DNA from: Micromonospora_J zhanjiangensis
GTDB taxonomy: Bacteria; Actinomycetota; Actinomycetes; Mycobacteriales; Micromonosporaceae
NCBI RefSeq assembly: GCF_042650605.1
Contig: NZ_JBHSBN010000030.1
Span: 1 to 64,000 of the forward strand
Reading direction: 5' to 3'
DNA: 64,000 bases
This document shows, piece by piece, positions 16,334 to 25,164 of this stretch (position 1 is its first letter; the number at the start of each line of letters is the position of its first letter). The translations under genes and the position numbers were made by a program. A model generated the notes under the pieces. That model was given only the letters and a program-made list of their open reading frames with translations, did not search any database and was not told the origin of the DNA.

Positions 16334-17335
16334 GTGACGAAACGCTTGACGGAGGTGGCCCGCAAGGCGGGCGTCAGCGAGGCGACCGTGAGCCGGGTGC
16401 TCAACGGCCGGGGCGGCGTGTCCGAGGCGACCCGGACGGCCGTGCTGACCGCGCTCGACGTGCTCGGCTACGAGCGGCCGACGAAGCTGCGCGGGGAGCG
16501 GGCCCGGCTGGTCGGACTGGTCCTGCCGGAACTGCAGAACCCGATCTTTCCGGCGCTGGCCGAGGTGGTCACCGGCTCGCTCGCCCAGCGGGGCTTCACC
16601 CCGGCGCTGTGTGCCCGCACCATCGGCGGCGTGCCCGAGTCCGGCTACCTGGAGATGCTGCTGGACCACCAGGTCAGCGGCGTGATCTTCGCCGGTGGCG
16701 CGTACGCGTTGGCCGATGCCTCGCACGAGCACTACCGGCGGCTGAACGACCGGGGCCTGCCGGTGGTGCTGGTCAACGCCGGCGTCGAGGAGTTGGGCTT
16801 CCCGCGGGTGTCCACCGACGACGCGGTCGCCGTCGAGCAGGCGTACGGGCATCTGCGCTCGCTCGGGCACGAGCTGATCGGCATGGTGCTCGGTCCGGAG
16901 GACCACGTACCCTCGCGGCGCAAGCTGGACGCCATGGTCCGGGCGGCGGACTGGGGTGCGGACCGGAGCCGCGTCGAGCGGTCCAGCTTCTCCATGGAGG
17001 GCGCCCGGGTCGCCGCGGCCAAGCTGATCGAGCGTGGCGTGACCGGCGTCATCTGCGCGAGCGACGTGCTGGCCCTGGGCGCCATTCGGGCCGCCCGCCG
17101 GCTCGGCCGCGTGGTGCCGGCCGACGTGTCGGTCGTCGGCTTCGACGACTCCGCGTTCATGACCTGCACCGATCCGCCGTTGACCACGGTGCGGCAGCCG
17201 ATCGAGACGATGGGTCAGGCGGCGGTGGACCTGCTGGTCACCCAGATCGAGGGCGCCGGCGTGCTGCACGAGGAGCTGCTCTTCGAACCCGAGCTGGTGG
17301 TACGCGGTTCCACCGCCCCCGCGCCCCGCGGCTGA
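16334..17335 (+). CDS. LacI-family regulator of the glucan-use locus
   Basis: This 333-residue repressor has its helix-turn-helix in residues 5-27 (LTEVARKAGVSEATVSRVLNG), a hinge near residue 50 and an effector-binding domain (LVGLVLPELQNPIFPALAEVV, SGVIFAGG, DVSVVGFDDSAF, LTTVRQPI). It precedes the sugar ABC importer and glucanase genes on the same strand, so it most likely represses them and is released by an imported oligosaccharide. GTG 16334 lies about 8 bp after a -10 box and has no ribosome site, so a leaderless message is likely. A strong terminator at 17351 separates it from the importer, which has its own promoter. Confidence 0.92.
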   Translation: MTKRLTEVARKAGVSEATVSRVLNGRGGVSEATRTAVLTALDVLGYERPTKLRGERARLVGLVLPELQNPIFPALAEVVTGSLAQRGFTPALCARTIGGVPESGYLEMLLDHQVSGVIFAGGAYALADASHEHYRRLNDRGLPVVLVNAGVEELGFPRVSTDDAVAVEQAYGHLRSLGHELIGMVLGPEDHVPSRRKLDAMVRAADWGADRSRVERSSFSMEGARVAAAKLIERGVTGVICASDVLALGAIRAARRLGRVVPADVSVVGFDDSAFMTCTDPPLTTVRQPIETMGQAAVDLLVTQIEGAGVLHEELLFEPELVVRGSTAPAPRG

Positions 17336-17350
17336 GCCCTTCGCGTCACC

Positions 17351-17387
17351 CGGCCGCCGACCACTGCATGTGGTCGGCGGCCGTTTT
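17351..17387 (+). terminator. Rho-independent terminator after the LacI gene
   Basis: A perfect 14-bp stem (CGGCCGCCGACCAC paired with its complement at 17370-17383) has the loop TGCAT and is followed by TTTT. It lies 15 bp after the stop codon and should uncouple the regulator from the importer operon. Confidence 0.9.
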
Positions 17388-17436
17388 GGTGCCTCCCGAC
17401 ATCTCCGTCGCGATCCGCCGTTACAAAGTCGAGTTC

Positions 17437-17486
17437 TTTCGTCGATGGATCGAAACCTTGCCGTAAAGAGTCGGCATCGCTACATT
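17437..17486 (+). promoter_or_regulatory. Promoter and candidate operator of the importer operon
   Basis: TTGCCG (17458-17463) and TACATT (17481-17486) are separated by exactly 17 bp, a good sigma-70-like promoter with a leader of about 85 nt. Just upstream, TTTCG (17437-17441) and CGAAA (17451-17455) form an interrupted palindrome, a possible site for the LacI protein. Confidence 0.5.
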
Positions 17487-17578
17487 GACTGCACTCAACC
17501 GCACCCGGGACCCCGTCGGGGCGGCCGTCGAAGATCAATGAATGCCATCGATGCACCTGTTCCCGAAGGGATGGGCAG

Positions 17579-18955
17579 ATGTCCGTACCGCAACATCGGA
17601 AGGTCCTGGCCGCGACACTCGCGGCCGGCCTCGGGCTCGGCCTCGCGGCGTGCTCCACCAAGAGCGACAACTCCGCCGGAGCCGGCGGCAAGGTGACCAT
17701 CACGGTCGACTGTCAGCCGGTCGGCGCGCAGAAGGAGCTGCTGAAGAACTGGAACGACGACGTCGCCGAGTTCCAGCGGCAGAATCCGACCATCGTCGTC
17801 AAGAGCGTCAGCGTCGGCGAGCAGTGCAACAACCCGCCGGACTTCACCGCCCGCCTCGCCGGTGGCACCGTCACCGACGTGTTCTACGGCTACATGACCG
17901 ACCTTCAGCAGGTGCTGGACTCCGGTCAGGCGATGGACATCACCGGGTACGCCACCAAGGACACGCTCCCGACCTGGGACAGCGTCGACCCGGCGCTCAA
18001 GGAGGTCTTCACCGACGGCGGCAAGCTCTACGGCGTACCGGTGAAGAACTACTCGATGGGCCTGATCTACAACAAGGCGCTGTTCCAGCGCGCCGGGCTG
18101 GACGTGACGAACCCGCCCAGGACCTGGCCCGAGGTGCGGGCCGCAGCCAAGAAGATCTCCGCGCTCGGCGGCGGCGTCGCCGGATACTCGGAGTACAGCG
18201 CCGGCAACACCGGCGGCTGGCACTTCACCTCGCTGCTCTACTCCCAGGGCGGCCAGGTGCTGACCGCCGACGGCAAGAAGGCCGACTTCAACAACGCCAG
18301 CGGCAAGCAGGTCCTGCAGAACCTCAAGGACATGCGGTACGGCGACAACAGCATGGGCAGCCGGCAGCTACTGCAGTGGGGTGACCTGCTGACCAACGCC
18401 GGCGCCGGCAAGGTCGGCATGTTCATCGGCGCGCCCGACGCCACCCAGGCAATCGTCAGCCAGTTCCAGGGCCGGTACCAGGACTGGGCGATGGGCCCGC
18501 TGCCCGGTCAGGACGGTCCGGCCAAGGCGACGCTCGGCGGCGGCGAAGGCTACTTCTTCAAGAAGGGCCTCTCGCCGGAGCAGGTCAAGGCCGGTCTGAA
18601 GTGGATCGCCTACCAGAAGCTGACGCCGGGCAAGGGCCAGTTCGACTACGTACGGGCGAAGCCGCAGAACTATCCGGTGGGCCTGCCCCAGCCGCTGCTG
18701 TTCACCAACGGCAGCGACGCGCAGAAGCAGGAACTCGAACTGCGCAAGGCCAACGCCAACGTGGACACCACCAACTACGCCGTCTTCGAGGCCAACCCGG
18801 TGCCGATCAAGGGAGAGCCGCGCAACGCGCAGGCCGTCTACGCGGTGCTCGACGCCGCGATGTCCGGGGTGCTGACCAACCCGAACGCGAACATCGACGT
18901 GCTGCTCAAGACGGCCGAGGACAAGGTCAACCAGCTCCTGGCCGCCGGTAGCTGA
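17579..18955 (+). CDS. Sugar ABC transporter substrate-binding lipoprotein
   Basis: This 458-residue family-1 solute-binding protein captures oligosaccharides outside the membrane. Residues 1-25 are a lipoprotein leader with lipobox LAAC and Cys25 the lipidated residue, followed by a Ser/Gly tether (STKSDNSAGAGGK). The mature part shows the SBP_bac_1 layout: VTITVDCQPVGAQKELLKNW, TDVFYGYMTDLQQVLDSGQ, LYGVPVKNYSMGLIYNKALF and WPEVRAAAKKI. ATG 17579 follows AAGGGATGGG. It is first in an operon with two permeases and a GH13 enzyme. From the GH87 neighbours I infer alpha-1,3-linked glucooligosaccharides as ligand; sequence alone gives only carbohydrate. Confidence 0.93.
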   Translation: MSVPQHRKVLAATLAAGLGLGLAACSTKSDNSAGAGGKVTITVDCQPVGAQKELLKNWNDDVAEFQRQNPTIVVKSVSVGEQCNNPPDFTARLAGGTVTDVFYGYMTDLQQVLDSGQAMDITGYATKDTLPTWDSVDPALKEVFTDGGKLYGVPVKNYSMGLIYNKALFQRAGLDVTNPPRTWPEVRAAAKKISALGGGVAGYSEYSAGNTGGWHFTSLLYSQGGQVLTADGKKADFNNASGKQVLQNLKDMRYGDNSMGSRQLLQWGDLLTNAGAGKVGMFIGAPDATQAIVSQFQGRYQDWAMGPLPGQDGPAKATLGGGEGYFFKKGLSPEQVKAGLKWIAYQKLTPGKGQFDYVRAKPQNYPVGLPQPLLFTNGSDAQKQELELRKANANVDTTNYAVFEANPVPIKGEPRNAQAVYAVLDAAMSGVLTNPNANIDVLLKTAEDKVNQLLAAGS

Positions 18956-18963
18956 CCCGACCC

Positions 18964-19055
18964 GCGTGGGGGCGGGCCAGGTCGGTCCCGCATGACCGAA
19001 CGCACCGAGCGGAGCGAGGGCCGTGAGGGCATGCCAGGTCAGCCCGCCCCCACGC
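18964..19055 (+). other. Intercistronic long hairpin after the binding-protein gene
   Basis: GCGTGGGGGCGGGC (18964-18977) pairs perfectly with 19042-19055 around a 64-nt loop. The loop carries the purine-rich stretch CACCGAGCGGAGCGAGG, which looks like a dispersed intergenic element. It may protect the upstream message so that binding protein exceeds permease. Confidence 0.55.
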
Positions 19056-19089
19056 ACCGGACCCCGTCGCCACTACCGCAGGAGTCGCC

Positions 19090-19974
19090 TTGACGCCCAC
19101 CACCGCCCGGAAGGTACGGGACAACCTCACCGGGCACACGTTCCTGATCGGCGCGGTCGCCTGCTTCGCCGTCTTCTCCTGGTATCCGATGGTCCGCGGC
19201 GTGGTGATGAGCTTCCAGCGCACCCGACGCGGCGAGACCACCTGGGTGGGCTGGGACAACTACACCCGGATCGTCGCCGACCCGAGCTTCTGGACCGCCT
19301 GGCGGAACACGCTCGTCTTCACCGGCCTGGCGCTGGTGCTCGGCTACGCCGTGCCGTTCGGTGTGGCGATCCTGCTCAACGAACTGCGCCACGCCAAGGG
19401 CTACCTCCGGGCGCTGGTCTACCTGCCGGTGATGCTGCCGCCGGCGTCCGCGCTGTTCCTGTTCAAGTTCTACGCGTACGACCCGAGCGAGGCGGGGCTG
19501 TTCAACGCGGTGCTCACCGCACTGCACCTACCCACGTCGGAGTGGATGCAGTCGCCGACCATGACGATGCCGGCGATGGTGCTCGCCTCGACCTGGATGA
19601 ACATGGGCGGCGCCGTGCTGATCTACCTGGCGGCGTTGCAGAACATCCCCGGCGAGCTGTACGAGGCCGCCGAAATCGACGGCGCGGGCGTGTGGCGGCG
19701 GATCACCAACGTTACCGTCCCGCAGACCCGGCTGATCCTCGCGCTGCTGGCGATGCTGCAGATCGTGGCCACCATGCAGCTCTTCATCGAGCCGCTGATC
19801 CTGGCCAACGGCGCCGGCACGCAGGACTCGGCGACCTCGGTGGCGTACCTGATCTACCAGCACGGCTTCTTCCAGAACGACCTCAACGGCGCCGCCGCGC
19901 TCGGCGTGATCATGTTGGTGGTGCTGGCCGGGTTCTCCGCCGTCTACGTGCGACTGACCGCGAGACAGGACTAG
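19090..19974 (+). CDS. Sugar ABC transporter permease, MalF/UgpA type
   Basis: This 294-residue integral membrane protein of the binding-protein-dependent sugar importer has six hydrophobic segments. The cytoplasmic EAA loop reads YEAAEIDGAGVWRRITNVTVP (quoted to 20 at most: the core is EAAEIDGAGVWRRI), which docks the ATPase. The start is TTG 19090, five bases after AGGAG (19080-19084). It pairs with the permease 3 bp downstream. No ATPase gene is present in the locus, so the importer presumably uses a shared MsiK-type ATPase encoded elsewhere, as known for actinobacterial sugar importers. Confidence 0.92.
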   Translation: MTPTTARKVRDNLTGHTFLIGAVACFAVFSWYPMVRGVVMSFQRTRRGETTWVGWDNYTRIVADPSFWTAWRNTLVFTGLALVLGYAVPFGVAILLNELRHAKGYLRALVYLPVMLPPASALFLFKFYAYDPSEAGLFNAVLTALHLPTSEWMQSPTMTMPAMVLASTWMNMGGAVLIYLAALQNIPGELYEAAEIDGAGVWRRITNVTVPQTRLILALLAMLQIVATMQLFIEPLILANGAGTQDSATSVAYLIYQHGFFQNDLNGAAALGVIMLVVLAGFSAVYVRLTARQD

Positions 19975-19977
19975 GAC

Positions 19978-20865
19978 ATGGCAGCCGACTCCACCACCCG
20001 GACCCTGATCTCCCCGGCCCAACTGCGGCGCGGCCGCGGCCGGCTCCTCTACTGGACCGTGCTCACCGTCGTCGTGGTGACGTTCACCCTGGTCTTCCTC
20101 GGCCCGCTCTACTGGATGGTCACCGGAGCGCTGAAGTCGGGCCAGGAGATCGCCCAGACGCCGCCGTCGCTGTTCCCAGCTGCCCCGCAACCCCGGAACT
20201 ACGTCGACGCCTGGACCAACCTCGACCTGGCGAAGCTGCTGTTCAACACGTTCTACTACGCCACCGGCGCGGTGCTGTTCCAACTCGTGTTCGACACCGC
20301 CGCCGCGTACGCGCTGTCGAAGCTGCGTCCGGTGCTGGGCGGCGTGCTCCTCGGCATGATGCTGGCGACGCTGATGATCCCGGCGATGGTGCTGATCGTC
20401 CCGCAGTACGTGACCGTGATCGATCTGCCGATCGTGCACCTCAACCTGCTCGACTCGCCGTTCGCCATCTGGCTGCCGCTGGTCGCCAACGCGTTCAACA
20501 TCTTCCTGCTCAAGCGGTTCTTCGACTCGATCCCCGAGGACCTGATGGCCGCCGCCGTGATGGACGGCGCGTCGCCGCTGCGCACGCTCTGGTCGATCGT
20601 CCTGCCGATGTCCCGGCCGATCCTCGGCGTGGTCGCGATCTTCGCGGTGACCGCGGTCTGGAAGGACTTCCTCTGGCCGAAGCTGGTCATGCCGTCGCCG
20701 GAGACGCGCACGGTCAGCGTCGGCATCTACGCCTTCGCCGGCGGCACCCCGATGAACGTGGTGATCGCCGCCTCGGTCATCGCCGCGATCCCCACCGTCG
20801 TGCTGTTCCTGATCTTCCAAAGGAACATCATGTCCGGCCTGACCACCGGCGGCCTCAAGGGCTGA
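19978..20865 (+). CDS. Sugar ABC transporter permease, MalG type
   Basis: This 295-residue second permease has about six membrane segments, the first at residues 22-45 (LYWTVLTVVVVTFTLVFLG). The EAA-type loop reads LMAAAVMDGASPLRTLWSIV and contacts the ATPase. It begins 3 bp after the first permease stops (ATG 19978) and is translationally linked to it. With the binding protein and MalF-type partner it forms the oligosaccharide import channel. The GH13 enzyme follows after a 66-bp gap on the same strand. Confidence 0.93.
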   Translation: MAADSTTRTLISPAQLRRGRGRLLYWTVLTVVVVTFTLVFLGPLYWMVTGALKSGQEIAQTPPSLFPAAPQPRNYVDAWTNLDLAKLLFNTFYYATGAVLFQLVFDTAAAYALSKLRPVLGGVLLGMMLATLMIPAMVLIVPQYVTVIDLPIVHLNLLDSPFAIWLPLVANAFNIFLLKRFFDSIPEDLMAAAVMDGASPLRTLWSIVLPMSRPILGVVAIFAVTAVWKDFLWPKLVMPSPETRTVSVGIYAFAGGTPMNVVIAASVIAAIPTVVLFLIFQRNIMSGLTTGGLKG

Positions 20866-20931
20866 CCCGGGCACCGTCGCCCGACGGTCAGCCGCCCGCC
20901 GACGTACCGATCTCGCAGAAAGCAGGTGGCC

Positions 20932-22557
20932 GTGTCCAAGGCCGACAGCAGCCCGTGGTGGCGCTCCGCGGTGATCTACCAGGTCTACCCGCGCAGCTTC
21001 GCCGACGGCAACGGCGACGGGATCGGCGACGTCGCCGGCATCCGGTCCCGCCTGGATCACCTCGTCGCGCTCGGCGTCGACGCGATCTGGTTCAGCCCCT
21101 GGTATCCGTCGCCGATGGCCGACGCCGGCTACGACGTGTCCGACTACCGCGACATCGACCCCGTCTTCGGCACCCTCGCCGAGGTGGAGGCGCTGATCGG
21201 CGAGGCGCACGCGGTCGGCCTCCGGATCGTCGTCGACGTGGTGCCCAACCACTGTTCGGACGCGCACCCGTGGTTCCAGGCGGCGTTGGCCGGCGGGCCG
21301 GACGCGCCGGAGCGGGAGCTGTTCTGGTTCCGCGCCGGCCGGGGCCCGGGCGGAGAGCTGCCGCCCACCGACTGGACCGGCGAGTTCGGCGGCCCGACCT
21401 GGACCCGCACCACCGATCCGGACGGCACCCCCGGCGACTGGTACCTGCACCTGTTCGCCCCGCAGCAGCCGGACTTCAACTGGGACCACCCCACCGTGCG
21501 CGCCGAGTTCGAGGACATCCTGCGGTTCTGGTTCGACCGTGGGGTGGACGGCATCCGGATCGACTCGGCCGGCCTGCTGGTCAAGGACGGCACGCTGCCC
21601 GAGGTCCGCCCGGGCCGGCCGCACCCGTTCCGCGACCTGGACGGAGTGCACGACGTCTACCGGGCCTGGCGGCGGATCGCCGACGGGTACCCGGGCCAGC
21701 GGGCGTTGGTCGGGGAGGTGTGGCTACCGGACCGGCAGCGGTTCGCCAACTATCTGCGCCCGGACGAACTGCACACCGCGTTCAACTTCGACTTCCTCGG
21801 CTGCGCCTGGGACGCCACGGCGCTGCGGGAGAGCATCGACGGCACGTTGGCGGCGCACGCGCCGGTCCGCGCGCCGGCCACCTGGGTGCTGTCCAACCAC
21901 GACGTCACCCGGCACGTGACCCGCTACGGCCGGGCGGACACCAGGTTCAGCTTCGCCGCCAAACGCGAGGGCACCCCCACCGACCTGGAACTGGGCACCC
22001 GCCGGGCCCGGGCGGCCGCGCTGCTCTGCCTCGCGTTGCCCGGCGCCGCCTACGTCTACCAGGGCGAGGAACTGGGACTCTGGGAGGTCGAGGACATCCC
22101 GTACGAGCTGCGGCAGGACCCGATGTGGGAACGCTCCGGGCGGGTCGACCCCGGCCGGGACGGCTGTCGGGTGCCGCTGCCCTGGCAGGGTGACACCCCG
22201 CCGTTCGGGTTCGGCCCGGAGGGTACGACGCCGTGGTTGCCGCAGCCGGCGGACTGGAAGGACCGCACGGTACGCGCCCAGACCGGCGATCCGCACTCGA
22301 TGTTGGAGCTGTACCGGGCGGCGCTGGCGCTGCGCCGGGCCGAGCCGGCGCTCGGTGACGGGACCCTGACCTGGCTGCCCGCGCCGGACGGAGTGCTCGC
22401 GTTCGCCCGCGACTCCGGCTTCGGCTGCCTGGTCAACCTCGGCGGCGAGGCCGTACCGCTGCCCGGGCACGATCGACTGCTGCTGGCCAGCGGGCCGCTC
22501 GACGACGACCGGCTGCCACCCGACACCGCGGTCTGGCTGCGTACCCGATCGACCTGA
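20932..22557 (+). CDS. GH13 alpha-glucosidase-like enzyme (cytoplasmic)
   Basis: This 541-residue enzyme of the GH13 oligo-1,6/alpha-glucosidase group has no signal peptide and should hydrolyse imported alpha-glucosides. Conserved GH13 regions are visible: VVPNHCS (region I, near residue 103), GIRIDSA with nucleophile Asp211, VGEVWLP with acid/base Glu262, and SNHDVTRH with Asp324. The start WWRSAVIYQVYPRSFADG is typical. GTG 20932 is preferred because AGCAGG lies 5 bp upstream; GTG 20926 in the same frame is the alternative. Gene order suggests it breaks nigero-oligosaccharides from the GH87 enzymes; bond specificity (alpha-1,3 versus 1,4 or 1,6) is not decided by sequence. Confidence 0.9.
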   Translation: MSKADSSPWWRSAVIYQVYPRSFADGNGDGIGDVAGIRSRLDHLVALGVDAIWFSPWYPSPMADAGYDVSDYRDIDPVFGTLAEVEALIGEAHAVGLRIVVDVVPNHCSDAHPWFQAALAGGPDAPERELFWFRAGRGPGGELPPTDWTGEFGGPTWTRTTDPDGTPGDWYLHLFAPQQPDFNWDHPTVRAEFEDILRFWFDRGVDGIRIDSAGLLVKDGTLPEVRPGRPHPFRDLDGVHDVYRAWRRIADGYPGQRALVGEVWLPDRQRFANYLRPDELHTAFNFDFLGCAWDATALRESIDGTLAAHAPVRAPATWVLSNHDVTRHVTRYGRADTRFSFAAKREGTPTDLELGTRRARAAALLCLALPGAAYVYQGEELGLWEVEDIPYELRQDPMWERSGRVDPGRDGCRVPLPWQGDTPPFGFGPEGTTPWLPQPADWKDRTVRAQTGDPHSMLELYRAALALRRAEPALGDGTLTWLPAPDGVLAFARDSGFGCLVNLGGEAVPLPGHDRLLLASGPLDDDRLPPDTAVWLRTRST

Positions 22558-22680
22558 ACCGCGGCGGCGCCGGCGGCCGTGCCGGCCGGCGCCCACGCTC
22601 GCACCGGGGAGGACAGGAAGGAGACCGCAGCATCGCCGTAACGGGGGAGTCCGGCCACCGACGAAAGGGAGCACACCCGC

Positions 22681-25062
22681 ATGGTCCAGCACCGCACCGC
22701 GCACCACCATCGCAGCGCGGGGCTGGCGGCCCTGGCCGCCGCCGCGCTCGCCGCCTCGACACTGACCGTCCTGGCGCTGACCTCGTCCGCCACCCCGGCG
22801 CACGCCGCCGGGCTGTCCCCGTTCGACATCGCCGGCCGCGGCGCCGCCGTCCCGTTCCGGGAGCAGGAGGCGGAGCGGGCCGCGCACACCGGCACGACGA
22901 TCGGCCCGGACCGCCGCTACGGCACGCTGCCGTCGGAGGCGTCCGGCCGGGAGGCGGTCACGCTCGACGCGGTCGGCGAGTACGTCGAGTTCACGCTCGC
23001 CGCCCCGGCGAACGCGATCACCTTCCGGTACAGCCTGCCGGACAACGCCGCCGGCACCGGCCGGGACGCCACCATCGACCTGTGCGCGAACGGCACGCTG
23101 GTCAAGGCCGTCCCGGTCACCTCCCGGTACGGCTGGTTCTACGGCGGTTACCCGTTCAACAACAACCCGGGCGACACCAACCCGCACCACTTCTACGACG
23201 AGGCCCGGACCATGTTCGGCGCCACCTACCCGGCCGGCACGAGGATCCGCCTCCAGGTCTCCTCGACCGCGCAGTCGCCCACCTTCACCATCGACCTGGC
23301 CGACTTCGAGCTGGTCGGGTCGCCCATCGCCAAGCCGTCCGGCGCGTTGGACGTGGTCACCGACTTCGGCGCGGATCCGACCGGCGCCACCGACTCGACG
23401 GCGAGGTTCCAGGCCGCCGTGGACGCCGGCAAGGCGCAGGGCAGGACCGTCTGGATCCCGGCGGGCACCTTCACACTCTGGGACCACGTGGTGGTCGACG
23501 GTGTGACGCTGCGCGGCGCCGGGCCGTGGTATTCGGTGCTCGGCGGGCGGCACCCCACCGACCGCAAACGCGCCGCCGGCATCTACGGCAAGTACGTGCC
23601 CGGCGGCGGTTACTCCGGTGAGATCCGGCCGCACGAGGCCGGCGGGCCCAGCCGCAACGTCACGCTGCGCGACTTCGCCGTCATCGGCGACATCCGGGAA
23701 CGGGTGGACGAGGATCAGGTGAACGCGCTCGGCGGCGCGATGTCGAGCTCGGTGGTGGACAACCTGTGGTTGCAGCACACCAAGGTCGGCGCCTGGATGG
23801 ACGGGCCGATGGACAACTTCACCATCCGCAACAGCCGCATCCTCGACCAGACCGCGGACGGGGTGAACTTCCACTGGGGTGTCACCAACTCGACGGTGAC
23901 CAACACGTTCGTCCGCAACACGGGTGACGACGCGCTGGCCATGTGGGCGCAGAACGTGCCGAACGTCGGCAATTCGTTCACCCACAACACCATCGGCGTC
24001 ACGGTCCTGGCGAACCACCTGGTCACGTACGGCGGGCGCGACATCACCATCGCGGACAACGTCGCCGCCGACTCGGTGACCAACGGCGGCGGCATCCACG
24101 TGGCGAACCGCTATCCCGGGGTGAACGGCGCGACGGCGGTGGCGGGCACCGTGACGGTCGCCCGCAACACGCTGATCCGCACCGGCAACTCGGACTACAA
24201 CTGGCAGTTCGGGGTCGGCGCGATCTGGTTCTCGGCGCTCAACGAGCCGATCCAGGGCGCGAGCATCAATGTTGTCGACACCGACATCCTGGACAGCTCA
24301 TATGCCGCCCTGCACTGGATAGAGGGGCAGACCAGCGGCATCTCCTTCACCAACGTCCGGATCGACGGCGCGGGCACGTACGCACTCCAGGTGCAGGCCC
24401 CCAGCCAGGTCAGCTTCACCCGGGTGCGGGCCACCAACATCGCCCAGGCCAATCCGATACACAACTGCGTGGGCAGTGGTTTCCAGATCACCCAGGGCGC
24501 CGGCAACTCAGGCTGGTACACGGCCACCCCGTACTGTGGGCCGTGGCCGCAGCCGCAGTGGGGCAACGGGCCGTCCAGCCCGCCGCCCACCGGCACGACG
24601 CCCCCGAGCAGCACGCCGCCTCCGACCACCCCACCGCCGGCCGGCGGGAACCTGGCCCTGGGCCGGCCGGTCACGGAGACCAGCCACACCGACGTCTACG
24701 GCGCCGGCAACGCCGTGGACGGCAACCCGAACAGCTACTGGGAGAGCGCCAACCACGCCTTCCCCCAGTCGGTGACCGTCGACCTGGGCAGCTCCCGCCC
24801 GGTGGCCCGGCTGGTGCTCAAGCTGCCGCCGTCGGCGGCCTGGCAGGCCCGTACCCAGACGCTGTCCGTGCTCGGCTCCTCCGACGGCTCGTCGTTCGGC
24901 ACGCTCAAGGCGGCGGCCGACTACCCGTTCGACCCGACGAGCGGCAACACCGTGTCGATCCCGCTGCCCACCGGGGACCGCCGCTTCGTGCGGCTGACCT
25001 TCACCGGCAACACCGGCTGGCCGGCCGGCCAGCTCTCCGAGTTCGAGGTCTACGCCTCCTGA
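22681..25062 (+). CDS. Secreted GH87 alpha-1,3-glucanase-like protein with C-terminal discoidin CBM
   Basis: This 793-residue exported enzyme likely cuts alpha-1,3-glucan or nigeran-type fungal polymers. A long leader (to about residue 42, AHAAGL) precedes a CBM6/35-like beta-sandwich (about 50-215, EQEAERAAHTG to YPAGTRIRLQ). A right-handed beta-helix GH87 domain spans about 220-630, starting VVTDFGADPTGATDSTARFQ. The GH87 acids are present: Asp393 in TADGVNFHWG and Asp416-Asp417 in NTGDDALAMW, with the 23/24-residue spacing known for the family triad. A Pro/Thr linker leads to an F5/8 (discoidin) module at about 657-793 (NLALGRPVTETSHTDVYGAG). ATG 22681 follows AAAGGGAG. Confidence 0.85.
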   Translation: MVQHRTAHHHRSAGLAALAAAALAASTLTVLALTSSATPAHAAGLSPFDIAGRGAAVPFREQEAERAAHTGTTIGPDRRYGTLPSEASGREAVTLDAVGEYVEFTLAAPANAITFRYSLPDNAAGTGRDATIDLCANGTLVKAVPVTSRYGWFYGGYPFNNNPGDTNPHHFYDEARTMFGATYPAGTRIRLQVSSTAQSPTFTIDLADFELVGSPIAKPSGALDVVTDFGADPTGATDSTARFQAAVDAGKAQGRTVWIPAGTFTLWDHVVVDGVTLRGAGPWYSVLGGRHPTDRKRAAGIYGKYVPGGGYSGEIRPHEAGGPSRNVTLRDFAVIGDIRERVDEDQVNALGGAMSSSVVDNLWLQHTKVGAWMDGPMDNFTIRNSRILDQTADGVNFHWGVTNSTVTNTFVRNTGDDALAMWAQNVPNVGNSFTHNTIGVTVLANHLVTYGGRDITIADNVAADSVTNGGGIHVANRYPGVNGATAVAGTVTVARNTLIRTGNSDYNWQFGVGAIWFSALNEPIQGASINVVDTDILDSSYAALHWIEGQTSGISFTNVRIDGAGTYALQVQAPSQVSFTRVRATNIAQANPIHNCVGSGFQITQGAGNSGWYTATPYCGPWPQPQWGNGPSSPPPTGTTPPSSTPPPTTPPPAGGNLALGRPVTETSHTDVYGAGNAVDGNPNSYWESANHAFPQSVTVDLGSSRPVARLVLKLPPSAAWQARTQTLSVLGSSDGSSFGTLKAAADYPFDPTSGNTVSIPLPTGDRRFVRLTFTGNTGWPAGQLSEFEVYAS

Positions 25063-25066
25063 CCCG

Positions 25067-25095
25067 GCGGCGGGGGCCGCACCGGCCCCCGCCGC
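25067..25095 (+). terminator. GC-rich hairpin after the first glucanase gene
   Basis: A 13-bp perfect stem (GCGGCGGGGGCCG at 25067-25079) has a 3-nt loop and begins 5 bp after the stop. No U-run follows, so it may be an I-shaped actinobacterial terminator or a message-stabilising fold. Confidence 0.6.
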
Positions 25096-25164
25096 ATCCC
25101 ATCCCACCCCACCCCACCCCCGCCACGCCTCTCCATGTCTCCAGGAAGAAGGTGTCCGTCCACC

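Noticed and set aside
19528..21651. A 707-codon leftward frame across the permease and GH13 genes
   Set aside because: It overlaps three well-supported genes and reads as His/Arg/Gln-rich noise.
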